Shown here: piece after piece, positions 1-6,536 of the stretch | How positions within the stretch are numbered: position 1 is the first letter of the stretch | How the letters are laid out: each line of letters starts with the position of its first letter | Assembly (NCBI GenBank): GCA_934479825.1 | Contig: CAKSOW010000035.1 | Location: 1 to 25,694, forward strand | Origin: an uncultured Eubacteriales bacterium | GTDB taxonomy: Bacteria > Bacillota > Clostridia > Oscillospirales > CAG-382 | Reading direction: 5' to 3' | DNA: 25,694 nucleotides | Notes under the pieces: generated by a model | What the model was told of the DNA's origin: nothing | Seen by the model: the letters and a program-made list of their open reading frames with translations, nothing else | The model's database searches: none | Made by a program: the position numbers and the translations under genes

Positions 1-10
1 GGCGTGTTTT

Positions 11-135
11 TGGTTACTTTTTGCACGCCGCAAAAAGTAACATGAAAACGTCCTCTTTTGCTTACTTTTCGCAGAGGCGAAAAGCAACACCAAAACCGTC
101 CCTTACTTGCTTTTCGGGAACCGAAAAGCGCTCTT
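11..135. repeat. Palindromic repeat cluster A (three units)
   Basis: Three short palindromes lie in tandem. Unit 1 (13-41) is a perfect 12-bp stem GTTACTTTTTGC/GCAAAAAGTAAC around 5 nt. Unit 2 (65-84) pairs CTTTTCGC with GCGAAAAG. Unit 3 (109-129) pairs GCTTTTCGG with CCGAAAAGC around GAA. The linkers share an 'AAAACGTCC' or 'AAACCGTCC' element. Closely related units recur at 7496-7657 and 8488-8628, so this is a dispersed family. Frames open across the cluster are translations of the repeat, not genes. A role as an RNA hairpin, terminator or REP-like element is inference. Confidence 0.85.
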
Positions 136-317
136 TCCATATCTTTCCGGAAAAGAAAGGCATGCCCCTTTTGGTGGCTTTTCGGGAAAAGTCAAGCTTT
201 TCTAAGAGCCCTTTTCCGAGCTTTTCCGGAAAAGCACTACTCCCCGGCAGTCCCTGCCGGGACTGCCACGCACGCGGGAGCGTGAGCATCGGCAGGCGGC
301 AAAGCCGCCCTGCAATT
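136..317. other. Non-coding region with further hairpins
   Basis: No gene is credible here. The stretch holds more self-complementary DNA: CTTTTCCGGAAAAG near 220-234, CCCGGCAG/CTGCCGGG at 243-261, and a GGCGGC/GCCGCC hairpin at 295-309 listed separately. It appears to be the right-hand part of the composite repeat region that begins at position 11. Nothing protein-like was found on either strand. Confidence 0.6.
295..315 (+). repeat. GGCGGC-hairpin/CTGCAA motif, copy 1
   Basis: GGCGGC and GCCGCC pair around AAA, followed at once by CTGCAA. The same arrangement recurs at 7673-7693 and 8193-8213, each time close to the TTACTTTT-type palindromes, so it is probably a module of the same composite repeat. 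Confidence 0.6.
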
Positions 318-351
318 AAAGACCCGACAGCGATTTCGCTGTCGGGTCTTT
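318..351 (-). terminator. Terminator of the spore coat genes
   Basis: A perfect 16-bp inverted repeat (arms 318-333 and 336-351, core GACCCGACAGCGA) lies 26 bp beyond the stop codon of the minus-strand coat gene at 377-625. On the minus strand the stem ends in TCTTTAATT, a short U-rich tail. The symmetry means it could also act on the plus strand. The extremely regular stem and its position support a Rho-independent terminator. Confidence 0.75.
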
Positions 352-376
352 GGAGTGCGTTGTATAAGCCGCTTGG

Positions 377-625
377 TTACTTGGAGGCGGAAAACTTCTG
401 TTTGGCCGCGTCAATCTTTTGCTGTTCTGCATTTTGCGTCGGATACCAGCCTTTTTGCGTCATCTTGGCGTAAATTTCATTCTGCATGCATAACGTGTCG
501 TTTAAAATCTGCGAAAACGCGGTGTGCACATTGGGAGTGGCGGATTCAATCGTTCCGTGCATCATAAGGTCGCACGCACTTTTGGTGGAAGTTAAAATAT
601 TGTCCATGATAATCTTGTCGTCCAT
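377..625 (-). CDS. Small spore coat protein, CotF-like
   Basis: Encodes 82 residues. The helical sequence with two Met/Cys-containing segments and the C-terminal block KGWYPTQNAEQQKID matches the CotF-like spore coat family of clostridia, in which a helical bundle resembles the ferritin-like fold. CotF in Bacillus is a spore coat component; the exact role here is inferred. The ATG at 625-623 follows AAGGAG six bases upstream. It lies 20 bp downstream of a second coat-like gene (646-822) on the same strand, so the two are probably co-transcribed, and a strong hairpin at 318-351 closes the unit. Small, complete, no sign of decay. Confidence 0.8.
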   Translation of the reverse strand: MDDKIIMDNILTSTKSACDLMMHGTIESATPNVHTAFSQILNDTLCMQNEIYAKMTQKGWYPTQNAEQQKIDAAKQKFSASK

Positions 626-645
626 TTTGTTTCTCCTTGTCTTGA

Positions 646-822
646 TCAGTTCAATAAGCCGTACAGCTTGTCAAAACTTGTCTGATGCTTGGTGCAGAGA
701 TCTTGAATGAAATTCTTCAACTCTGCATCCTGCACTTGTCCGGCAAAACCGGCAAGACAGTCTTTCATCTGCTTTTCATGGCCGAGTGCGTCTTCAATAT
801 AAAGAAGTTCCTTGGGTGACAT
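646..822 (-). CDS. Small spore coat-like protein (CotF N-terminal type)
   Basis: Encodes 58 residues beginning MSPKELLYIEDALGHEKQ. I chose the ATG at 822 because an AAGGAGG ribosome binding site lies just upstream (831-837); an in-frame ATG at 840 would put that site inside the coding region. The mostly helical, Lys/Gln-rich sequence resembles the short partner proteins annotated as spore coat proteins next to CotF-like genes in Clostridia. It is first in a two-gene unit with 377-625. Family assignment rests on recognition of the start motif and context, so a general ferritin-like helical protein is the alternative. Confidence 0.7.
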   Translation of the reverse strand: MSPKELLYIEDALGHEKQMKDCLAGFAGQVQDAELKNFIQDLCTKHQTSFDKLYGLLN

Positions 823-910
823 GGGGTGTCCTCCTTGCATTTACACAAATTCGGACGAAAAACCGGTACACGTTTTTTGTCCGGTTATAGTGTGTCTGAT
901 TCGCGGCGTT

Positions 911-1456
911 TTATGCATGAACTCCTTTTTTGAGCAGGGCTTTTCGATATTTTAACGGAGTCAGATTCATTATTTTTATAAAATTCCGGCGAAAGAAACG
1001 CACATCCGCATAACCGGTGCTTTCGGCAATTTCCTCTATCGAAAGCTCCGTATTTTCAAGCAGCTGACAACTGACGCGAATGCGTGTTTCCAGCAAAAAT
1101 TCCGAATACGTCACGCCGAGCGAGTTTTTAAATAACAGACTGAGATAGGATTCGGAATAACCGAGTAAGCGCGAAACCTTGGCAAGCGGATCTTTTTCGG
1201 CAAAATTTTCTTGTGCGTATTCGGTCATCCGGCGTATCTTGGCGTCGCCGATCCGCTCCAATGCTTGGATGCGGCGCATGGCACGGATAATAATACGGAT
1301 AAGACCGCTGCGGATCATCTGAACATACCCCGGCAATTTGCTGCTGAATTCGTCAAGCATTCCGTAAAGCTCCGCCAACGCGGCGCCGTCCGTGTCTTCA
1401 AAGACCGTTTCGGTGTCTTTCGGTATCGGAACAACGCCGATCAAATAGTGATTCAA
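911..1456 (-). pseudogene. AraC-family regulator, N-terminally truncated
   Basis: The 181-residue frame carries a full AraC/XylS DNA-binding domain: the first helix-turn-helix around LAKVSRLLGYSESYLSLLFK and the second around SIEEIAESTGYADVRFFRRNF, ending LTPLKYRKALL. Family members usually have about 250-300 residues with an N-terminal cupin-like sensor; here the effector domain is mostly missing. The only start is a TTG at 1456 with no convincing ribosome binding site. The frame stays open upstream to about 1555 before a TGA, and plausible regulator-like sequence (HHIGLLHIVRPFEFKR) continues in another frame, which suggests a frameshift. I call it a decayed gene, although a short HTH-only protein could still be made. 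Confidence 0.65.
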
Positions 1457-1713
1457 AACGTCGGAAAACGTGTGACGGTTTTGCAGAGCAGCGTCTAAAA
1501 ACGCGGGGACAAACAGACACTGGATGACAGACAGATCGGCGCTTTTCGTTTGAACTCAAATGGTCGGACAATATGCAGTAAACCGATGTGATGGACTTTT
1601 ATGTCAATGGCAACGCCGCGCCGCGCGGACGGTTGAACTATGTGTATTTGTTTGATGAGCAATGTTGAAGATCAGACTGCGAGCGCTTGTAAAGGCAGTG
1701 GATTGGATAAATG
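1457..1713. other. Gene remnants between AraC and DHHW fragments
   Basis: No intact gene is present. On the minus strand, out-of-frame sequence from about 1650 to 1545 may be the lost N-terminus of the AraC regulator. On the plus strand a 25-codon frame (1591-1668) reads DFYVNGNAAPRGRLNYVYLF near its end, is preceded by a stop, and lacks a ribosome binding site; it looks protein-like but I do not recognise it. The two readings conflict and I cannot decide between them by eye. Confidence 0.4.
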
Positions 1714-2163
1714 TCAGGAAATGCCGCCGATCGCTGTATCTATCGCAAAATTCGGAATATTATAAACCACTAATACCTCATCAATGCCGTTCTCTTTGGT
1801 ATATTCCGAAATGCTGCCGCGGTAAAATCTTGGGTCGATCAGATGCACTTCGGCGTATTCGTCAGCCACGAACTGTGCAAAAGTGTTTGCATAAGAATCC
1901 TTGACGATAAGCAGGTTTCCTTTGCCGCTGCCCCGGATAACTGTCTGAGCCTGATTTGAGTTCAGAAAAGCCGCGTATTGATCGCTCCCGTCAAGGTATT
2001 TCCGCTCATAGATGGAGTCGGAGACATATGCGCCGTTGTTATAGCTTACGCTGTGGTCAGCTTTATAGTACGCTGTTATCGTATCGAACGGCGCGAGCGG
2101 ATAGTTTTTTATGCTTCCATACGTATAACGATTCTTGCAAAGAAATTGTCGGGAAAAAATCAA
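1714..2163 (-). pseudogene. C-terminal fragment of a DHHW-type protein
   Basis: About 140 residues match the C-terminal part of DHHW-family proteins, which are clostridial relatives of the SGNH/AlgX-like fold. The marks are the block LLIVKDSYANTFAQFVADEY, the following HLIDPRFYRGSI, and DEVLVVYNIPNF. Full-length proteins have roughly 350-400 residues with an N-terminal membrane anchor and the DHHW signature; both are absent. The frame opens only 3 bp past the stop of the anti-sigma remnant, has no usable start, and the first residues do not look native. It is best read as a 5'-truncated relic, perhaps produced by a deletion that joined it to the upstream locus. Confidence 0.7.
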
Positions 2164-2166
2164 AAT

Positions 2167-2694
2167 TTATTGAATTATTTTTTCAAACACTGCGCGCACC
2201 TCATCGGCGGCCACTCCATCGGTGTTGGCAAGCGAATAAAAGACATCCTCTTCCGACCAGAGAATCAGGCAACATTCGCCGGTTCCCTCCACTCGAAGCG
2301 TGACGAGGGAAGCGTTGCCGCCGTTTTCAACCGGTTCTTCGGACAGCTTTTGACCGTTTATGCCGGACGGATCGCCATCCTTTGCGGCACGAAGCGTATA
2401 GTTATGACCGGAATACGTGAATTCCACTTCGCAAAGCTCGCCGCCGATCACGGCATAGTGTTTGTTTTCTGCGTCAAGCGGCGTGTCTAACGTAATTCCG
2501 ATCGTCAAAAAATCCGCCGCGCTTTCGGCTTCGGCATAGGGGTTTCCTGCTAAGACCGGCGGATCGTCAAACCGCGTATCATCCGGCACATTCCCCGGCA
2601 AAAAGCGTGTCACACCAAGAACCACAATACAAATGCAAGCCGCAAGCGGCAGGGCGATCCGTGCGGTATGAGCCGGTGAAAAATGCGGTCTTAT
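2167..2694 (-). pseudogene. Anti-sigma-like membrane protein remnant, N-terminus lost
   Basis: The frame encodes a single membrane segment (ARIALPLAACICIVVLGVT), then an extracytoplasmic domain of about 130 residues with beta-strand-like pattern (ELCEVEFTYSGHNYTLRAA and a C-terminal part ending AVFEKIIQ). This is the layout of anti-sigma-type proteins paired with ECF sigma genes in Clostridia, often with a DUF4367-like domain. The cytoplasmic sigma-binding part that should precede the membrane helix is missing: upstream sequence is instead the sigma gene in a different frame. The boundary near 2694 is approximate. An ATG exists at 2724 but it lies inside sigma-derived sequence. Confidence 0.6.
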
Positions 2695-3070
2695 AGTCCA
2701 TGTAATAATGTAAGTAGATGACATCTTTGTATTTGGTCGGAAGTTTTTTTACAATTTCCAATGTTTCATCCGGTTCGGCGGGCGGGTCGCTTTCGATTTC
2801 CCCGGCATCCTCAATGGGGGAGACCATGCGCCGGAACCAATGCTTCAAACGATCCTTGCAGAGGTTGATTGCAGTAACGGTCAGCCACTTTTTTTCGTGC
2901 GTTTCGTCGTTAAACGTAAAATTTCCGGTCAAAACCTTGACGAAAACGTCCTCGGTGCAGTCTTCGGCTTCGGATTTATTTTTCATATAGGTAAAGCAAA
3001 TGCGGTATACCGTTTTGTAATTCCGCTCGTAGAATTCTTTAAAGCCGTTTTCGGCCGCTATCTCTGGCAT
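2695..3070 (-). pseudogene. ECF sigma factor, truncated in region 4
   Basis: The start is sound: ATG at 3070 behind GAAGGAG. Region 2 of an ECF sigma factor is complete (YKTVYRICFTYMKNKSEAED through KKWLTVTAINLCKDRLKHW), and region 4 begins normally with VKKLPTKYKDVIYLHYYMDY. Just there, where the promoter-recognition helix-turn-helix should follow, the frame runs into the DNA of the anti-sigma gene read out of frame (to a stop at 2579). The family is normally 160-190 residues. Loss of the -35-binding helices should abolish promoter recognition, so I call it a pseudogene. The breakpoint lies around 2685-2700. Confidence 0.75.
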
Positions 3071-3200
3071 GGCTGACTCCTTCTATATGATATAACGATT
3101 GGAAAAGAGTTTTTGTCGGGGATCATATTTATAGAATAGCATATAGATGTGAATTTTTCTGCTTTTGCGCAAGATGACTGCATTTGCATTGTTTCAATCA

Positions 3201-3242
3201 AAAAATTTCGACCTGCTTTTCTTTAAGGAAAAGCAGGTCGAA
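3201..3242 (-). terminator. Intrinsic terminator of the acidic membrane-protein gene
   Basis: A perfect 15-bp stem (3207-3221 with 3228-3242, arm TTCGACCTGCTTTTC) has a 6-nt loop and, on the minus strand, is followed by AAATTTTTTG. It lies 27 bp past the stop of the gene at 3269-3565. This is a textbook Rho-independent terminator. Confidence 0.9.
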
Positions 3243-3268
3243 TCTGCAAGGGCATGAAGCTCTTGCCG

Positions 3269-3565
3269 TTATTCTTCGGAAATTTCGACATCAATATCAT
3301 GATCGACGCCGTTTTCCTCTTCATCCATGGCGCTTAGCTCTTCCTCAACGGACTTTTCCGTTTCGTCGGCTTCTTTTTCAGCCTCTTTGTGGCTTGCTTC
3401 GTTCTCTATGGATAAATCGATGTCGCCTTTTTCCTCATCGTCAAGCGTGTCGTCGATTCCCTCGATGGAGAGCGAAATTTTGAGCTTGTTGAGCATAACG
3501 GCAATCGCGCCGATAATGGCGGCTGTCGTTACAAATGCGCCGATTAAATAAATGATCTTTTTCAT
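3269..3565 (-). CDS. Hypothetical membrane-anchored acidic protein
   Basis: Encodes 98 residues. Residues 5-25 form one hydrophobic segment (IIYLIGAFVTTAAIIGAIAV), followed by about 70 residues dominated by Glu and Asp with a few Lys, Ser and Thr, ending DIDVEISEE. It is probably a single-pass protein with a highly charged, disordered or coiled tail; the side of the membrane is uncertain. The ATG at 3565 follows AGGAGG with good spacing, an extended -10 element lies upstream at 3626-3634, and a strong terminator follows at 3201-3242, so it is a well-formed monocistronic gene. I do not recognise the family and assign no function. Confidence 0.75.
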   Translation of the reverse strand: MKKIIYLIGAFVTTAAIIGAIAVMLNKLKISLSIEGIDDTLDDEEKGDIDLSIENEASHKEAEKEADETEKSVEEELSAMDEEENGVDHDIDVEISEE

Positions 3566-3625
3566 ACTGTGTTCCTCCTGTCGTAATTTGGTTTTTGTAC
3601 AATCGGGAAAACTTCTTCCAAATAT

Positions 3626-3634
3626 AGTATATCA
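3626..3634 (-). promoter_or_regulatory. Putative extended -10 promoter of the 3269-3565 gene
   Basis: On the minus strand TGATATACT combines a TGn extension with TATACT, 61 bp upstream of the ATG. No good -35 box is seen at 17 bp, which is tolerable for extended -10 promoters. Identification is by eye only. Confidence 0.4.
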
Positions 3635-3695
3635 CATTCGCTCAAATAATGTTTGAAAAAATATTAACTTTTTTGGAGGATTCTTAATATTTACA

Positions 3696-3709
3696 TGTTA
3701 TACTATAAT
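3696..3709 (+). promoter_or_regulatory. tmcAL: Putative promoter of the tmcAL unit
   Basis: A TGTTATACT extended -10 overlaps a second candidate TATAAT (3704-3709) in an AT-rich stretch about 110 bp upstream of tmcAL. The -35 is unclear; TTGGAG at 3673-3678 is 20 bp away. This is the divergent region between the leftward gene at 3565 and the rightward run, so a promoter is expected here. Confidence 0.45.
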
Positions 3710-3816
3710 ATGTATAGATATAAACAGACTGTGGCAGAAACCCTTGGGGTGTTTCGGGCGAAAACCGCTCCCGATAAAAACTGTCAATCTGAAAAAATCG
3801 GATAAGGGAGGAACGT

Positions 3817-5037
3817 GTGATCGAAGCAACCGGTACTCTCCAAAAGAAAGCCTGCGGCGTGGTGTGTGAATACAATCCGTTTCATAACGGACACGCCTAC
3901 CAACTGAAACAGATACGTGAAACGCTGGATATGCCTGCCGTGTGCGCGATGAGCGGCAGTTTCGTACAGCGCGGCGAACCGGCGTGCGCACTCAAAGCGG
4001 TACGGGCCCAAAGCGCTGTCACCTACGGCGCGTCGGTGGTTCTCGAAATTCCGTTTCCCTATTCTTGTATGACGGCGGAAAAATTTGCCGCAACCGGCGT
4101 GCGGCTTCTCGATGCGTGCGGTATGTGTTCGCATCTTGCGTTTGGTTCGGAATGCGCCGATGTCGGACTTCTATCGGAACTTGCGGCGGCTTTGTGCGAG
4201 AAAGAACTCTTGAAAAGTATACAGGTATATCAAAAAGAACATCCCGAGACCTCTTATATCCGCGCAAGAAGTCTTATTCTTCGCAGATACTTCGGTGAAA
4301 AAGCCGCTGTCAGCGAAAACCCGAACGATATTCTGGGAATTGAGTATATCAAGGCAATCAGGCGGCAGTCGGCCGATCTGATTCCGGTGGCGCTTGCGCG
4401 TTCCGTTGACCGGAAAGGTGCGCCGAACGGCGTTTTTGCCTCTTCTTCCTTGGTTCGGACGCTCGCCCGGAGCGGCGATCTTGACAGTGCCTCTGCCTTT
4501 CTGCCGGATCTTTCGGCTTGGCCGCACTTGGAAAACTATCGGCCGGAAAATTTCCGGAAAGCGGTCTATCTGTTATTGCTTTCCAAAACCAAGGAACAGC
4601 TTGCCGGAACGTGCGAATACACGGGCGGCTTGGAAAATGCCGTGTACCGCGCGGTGCGGACATCGGGAAATTATGAGCAAACCGTTCAGGCGCTTCGCTG
4701 TAAAACGCTTACGGACGCTAAGATCCGACGGATTCTCTTGTTCGGTGCGTTGGGCGTTACAAAAATACAGGCGGAAACGCCGCTTTTGTATGCCAATATT
4801 TTGGCGGCAGCCGAAAATGAAACAGCGCGCGAATTACTGCGTCTTTCGCGAAAAAACCGGAAAATTCCGCTTACACACAGAACATCCGCAGTGCGTAAAA
4901 ACAAAGAAGCGGCGAAACAGCACGAGTATAATGCTCTTGCCGAACGGATACTTGCTGCGTCTGAACCAAATAACGGAAAGGAAAGTGACCATGCAGTATT
5001 ACAACAATTATCTGAACGCCAAGAGACGCAAAAATGA
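3817..5037 (+). CDS. tmcAL: tRNA(Met) cytidine acetate ligase TmcAL
   Basis: The 406-residue product is a nucleotidyltransferase of the TmcAL/YlbM family. In Bacillus this enzyme activates acetate with ATP and acetylates cytidine 34 of elongator tRNA-Met, helping AUG decoding. The N-terminus GVVCEYNPFHNGHAYQL contains the HxGH nucleotide-binding motif (His23, His26), then AMSGSFVQRGEPA, typical of the family. Length fits the usual 380-420 residues. A GTG start at 3817 follows GGGAGG, with no better start nearby. It heads the long plus-strand run and overlaps the next gene by 47 bp, implying coupling. The last 50 residues are Lys/Glu-rich and poorly conserved in appearance. Function is assigned from family knowledge. 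Confidence 0.92.
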   Translation: MIEATGTLQKKACGVVCEYNPFHNGHAYQLKQIRETLDMPAVCAMSGSFVQRGEPACALKAVRAQSAVTYGASVVLEIPFPYSCMTAEKFAATGVRLLDACGMCSHLAFGSECADVGLLSELAAALCEKELLKSIQVYQKEHPETSYIRARSLILRRYFGEKAAVSENPNDILGIEYIKAIRRQSADLIPVALARSVDRKGAPNGVFASSSLVRTLARSGDLDSASAFLPDLSAWPHLENYRPENFRKAVYLLLLSKTKEQLAGTCEYTGGLENAVYRAVRTSGNYEQTVQALRCKTLTDAKIRRILLFGALGVTKIQAETPLLYANILAAAENETARELLRLSRKNRKIPLTHRTSAVRKNKEAAKQHEYNALAERILAASEPNNGKESDHAVLQQLSERQETQK

Positions 5038-5440
5038 CAGAGAGCAGTCCTGTGCCTTTTGCTTGAACCGCATTGTCCGTGCCTGCGCTGAACGGGCAGG
5101 CGCCATGTATTTCCCGAATACGGTGATCTATCACGACTGTCCGCAGACGCTGTACACCGGAGAAACGCCCGAAGCGGCGGCCATGCGCACAATTGAACCG
5201 CTTGACATACTTTGCCCCGAACACAAGGCGCTTGACGTGTATCTGGAAGCGCTCTCTGACGGTGAAACCGCGCGTTTTTACATCAACACCCCGGACGGAA
5301 AAACGCTTGCCGAGGTGTTTTACGAACTCTTTCGCGGCACGCCGGATCGCGTAGTGGGCGAAGAAAGGGAAACCGAGGGACTGGGAACCCTTATTTCCAA
5401 TGTTTTCCGCACGGTTCACGGATTAGGCAAAGAGAAATAG
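4991..5440 (+). CDS. Hypothetical protein with Cys/His pairs
   Basis: Encodes 149 residues starting MQYYNNYLNAKRRKNDR. The ATG at 4991 has AAGGAAAGTG upstream and lies inside the end of tmcAL in another frame (47-bp overlap). Visible features are a CxxC pair at residues 21-24 (SCAFCLNR), further cysteines around residues 32 and 50, and a later CPEH block, which together could bind a metal such as zinc. The rest looks like a compact alpha/beta domain, ending in LGTLISNVFRTVHGLG. I do not recognise a family. Coupling to a tRNA acetylation enzyme hints at an RNA-related role, but this is inference only. Confidence 0.75.
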   Translation: MQYYNNYLNAKRRKNDREQSCAFCLNRIVRACAERAGAMYFPNTVIYHDCPQTLYTGETPEAAAMRTIEPLDILCPEHKALDVYLEALSDGETARFYINTPDGKTLAEVFYELFRGTPDRVVGEERETEGLGTLISNVFRTVHGLGKEK

Positions 5441-5508
5441 AAACCGGAAAAAAGCGCATTATCGATCAAAACCGACAGAAAACGGCGCCGGAATCCCATA
5501 ATTCGGAA

Positions 5509-5537
5509 TTGACAAAAGGTTAAAAATGTGGTATAAT
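5509..5537 (+). promoter_or_regulatory. ruvC: Perfect consensus SigA promoter upstream of ruvC
   Basis: TTGACA (5509-5514), a 17-bp spacer, and TATAAT (5532-5537) match the vegetative consensus at all twelve positions, and TGG directly before the -10 adds an extended -10 element. Transcription should begin near 5544, giving a leader of about 56 nt that contains a small GTCTGC/GCAGAC hairpin (5565-5579) just before the ruvC ribosome binding site. Confidence 0.92.
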
Positions 5538-5599
5538 TCTTTATTCACAGGAAAAGCGGAACAAGTCTGCTTTGCAGACCGGAAAAAGGGGTATTACAA

Positions 5600-6091
5600 G
5601 TGATCATTATGGGAATTGACCCCGGTCTTGCTACGGTTGGCTTCGGTATGATCGATGCGTTCCGCGGCCGGTATCAGGCGCTTGAATACGGCGCGGTTCT
5701 TACACCGGCTGGTGAAAAGACGGAATTCCGCCTTGCCGAAATATACGCGAACATTGATGAGTTAATCAAGCGTTCGCATCCGCAGGCGGTGTCGATCGAA
5801 AAGCTGTATTTCAACACTAACGAAAAAACGGCGGTCAACGTTTGTCAGGCAAGAGGCGTGATCTTGCTTGCCTGCGCACAGAACGGCATTCCGATTTTTG
5901 AGTATACGCCCTTGCAGATCAAGCAGGCTGTGGTCGGAAACGGCCGAGCGGATAAAAAACAGGTCATGTATATGGTGACGCGGCTGTTGAATCTAAAAAA
6001 AGAGCCGCATCCCGACGATACAGCCGATGCGCTTGCGGCGGCGTTATGCCATTCGTTCAGTGCGGATTCCGCTTTGTTCGGATTAAAATAA
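5600..6091 (+). CDS. ruvC: Holliday junction resolvase RuvC
   Basis: The 163-residue product is the endonuclease that cuts Holliday junctions during recombination, working with the RuvAB motor. The four acidic catalytic residues are present: Asp7 in GIDPG, Glu67 in SIEKLYF, and Asp140 and Asp143 in HPDDTADALA. The family's FNTNEKTAVNV and QVMYMV segments are also visible. Length is normal (about 160-175). The start is GTG at 5600 behind AAAGGGG; a later in-frame ATG at residue 4 is possible but would sit closer to the first catalytic Asp. ruvA and ruvB are not adjacent here. A perfect consensus promoter lies 60 bp upstream, so expression is probably constitutive. Confidence 0.95.
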   Translation: MIIMGIDPGLATVGFGMIDAFRGRYQALEYGAVLTPAGEKTEFRLAEIYANIDELIKRSHPQAVSIEKLYFNTNEKTAVNVCQARGVILLACAQNGIPIFEYTPLQIKQAVVGNGRADKKQVMYMVTRLLNLKKEPHPDDTADALAAALCHSFSADSALFGLK

Positions 6092-6203
6092 CAAAATATC
6101 TATAAACAAGATAGTTAAAGAAAACGGCGTTTAAAGTGTACCGGTATACCGTTTTCCAAAATCATAGATTAACTATAAATCGTATCAGATAAGGAGGATA
6201 TTT

Positions 6204-6530
6204 ATGAAACTGATTCTTGCAATCGTTCACAACGACGACGCTCCGATCGTGACATCCGAGCTTAACAAAGCCGGTTACCATTCGACCAAGATCGCGTCCA
6301 CCGGCGGTTTTCTCTCGTCCGGCAATACCACTTTTATCACCGGCGTGAACGACGATCAGGTAGACGGTGTTGTAAAACTGATTTCACAGCACAGCAAACG
6401 GCATTCGCAGTATGTCCCGACCAACGTCTATCCGGCGCTCGGCGGTGCGGATACGGCAGGCACAGCTAAGGTTCAGACCGGCGGTGCGACGATTTTTGTG
6501 CTGAATGTCGAATCGTTTTTGCAGGTGTAA
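6204..6530 (+). CDS. darA: Cyclic-di-AMP receptor, PII-like (DarA/PstA)
   Basis: Encodes 108 residues matching the PII-like c-di-AMP receptor known as DarA, PstA or YaaQ. The start MKLILAIVHNDDAP, the middle block STGGFLSSGNTTFITGV and the end GGATIFVLNVESF are characteristic. The protein forms a trimer that binds c-di-AMP at subunit interfaces; its partner output is unknown. The ATG at 6204 follows AAGGAGG. In Bacillus the gene sits in tmk-yaaQ-yaaR-holB-yaaT, and here it directly precedes holB (6-bp gap), which supports the assignment. The upstream gap (6092-6203) has a GGTATACC palindrome at 6143-6150 but no clear promoter. Confidence 0.93.
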   Translation: MKLILAIVHNDDAPIVTSELNKAGYHSTKIASTGGFLSSGNTTFITGVNDDQVDGVVKLISQHSKRHSQYVPTNVYPALGGADTAGTAKVQTGGATIFVLNVESFLQV

Positions 6531-6536
6531 ACGGCC

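Noticed and set aside
21..473. 150-codon plus-strand frame at the left edge
   Set aside because: Most of it is translated palindromic repeat, and it runs antisense over the end of a spore coat gene; no ribosome binding site.
4394..4990. Upstream part of a 348-codon frame leading into the 4991-5440 gene
   Set aside because: It overlaps tmcAL entirely in another frame; the Arg-rich translation is not protein-like, and a good ribosome binding site supports the start at 4991.
6143..6150. GGTATACC palindrome as an operator upstream of darA
   Set aside because: ACCGGTATA-like words recur inside coding genes (for example near 15466, 21024 and 22646), so the match is probably a composition effect.
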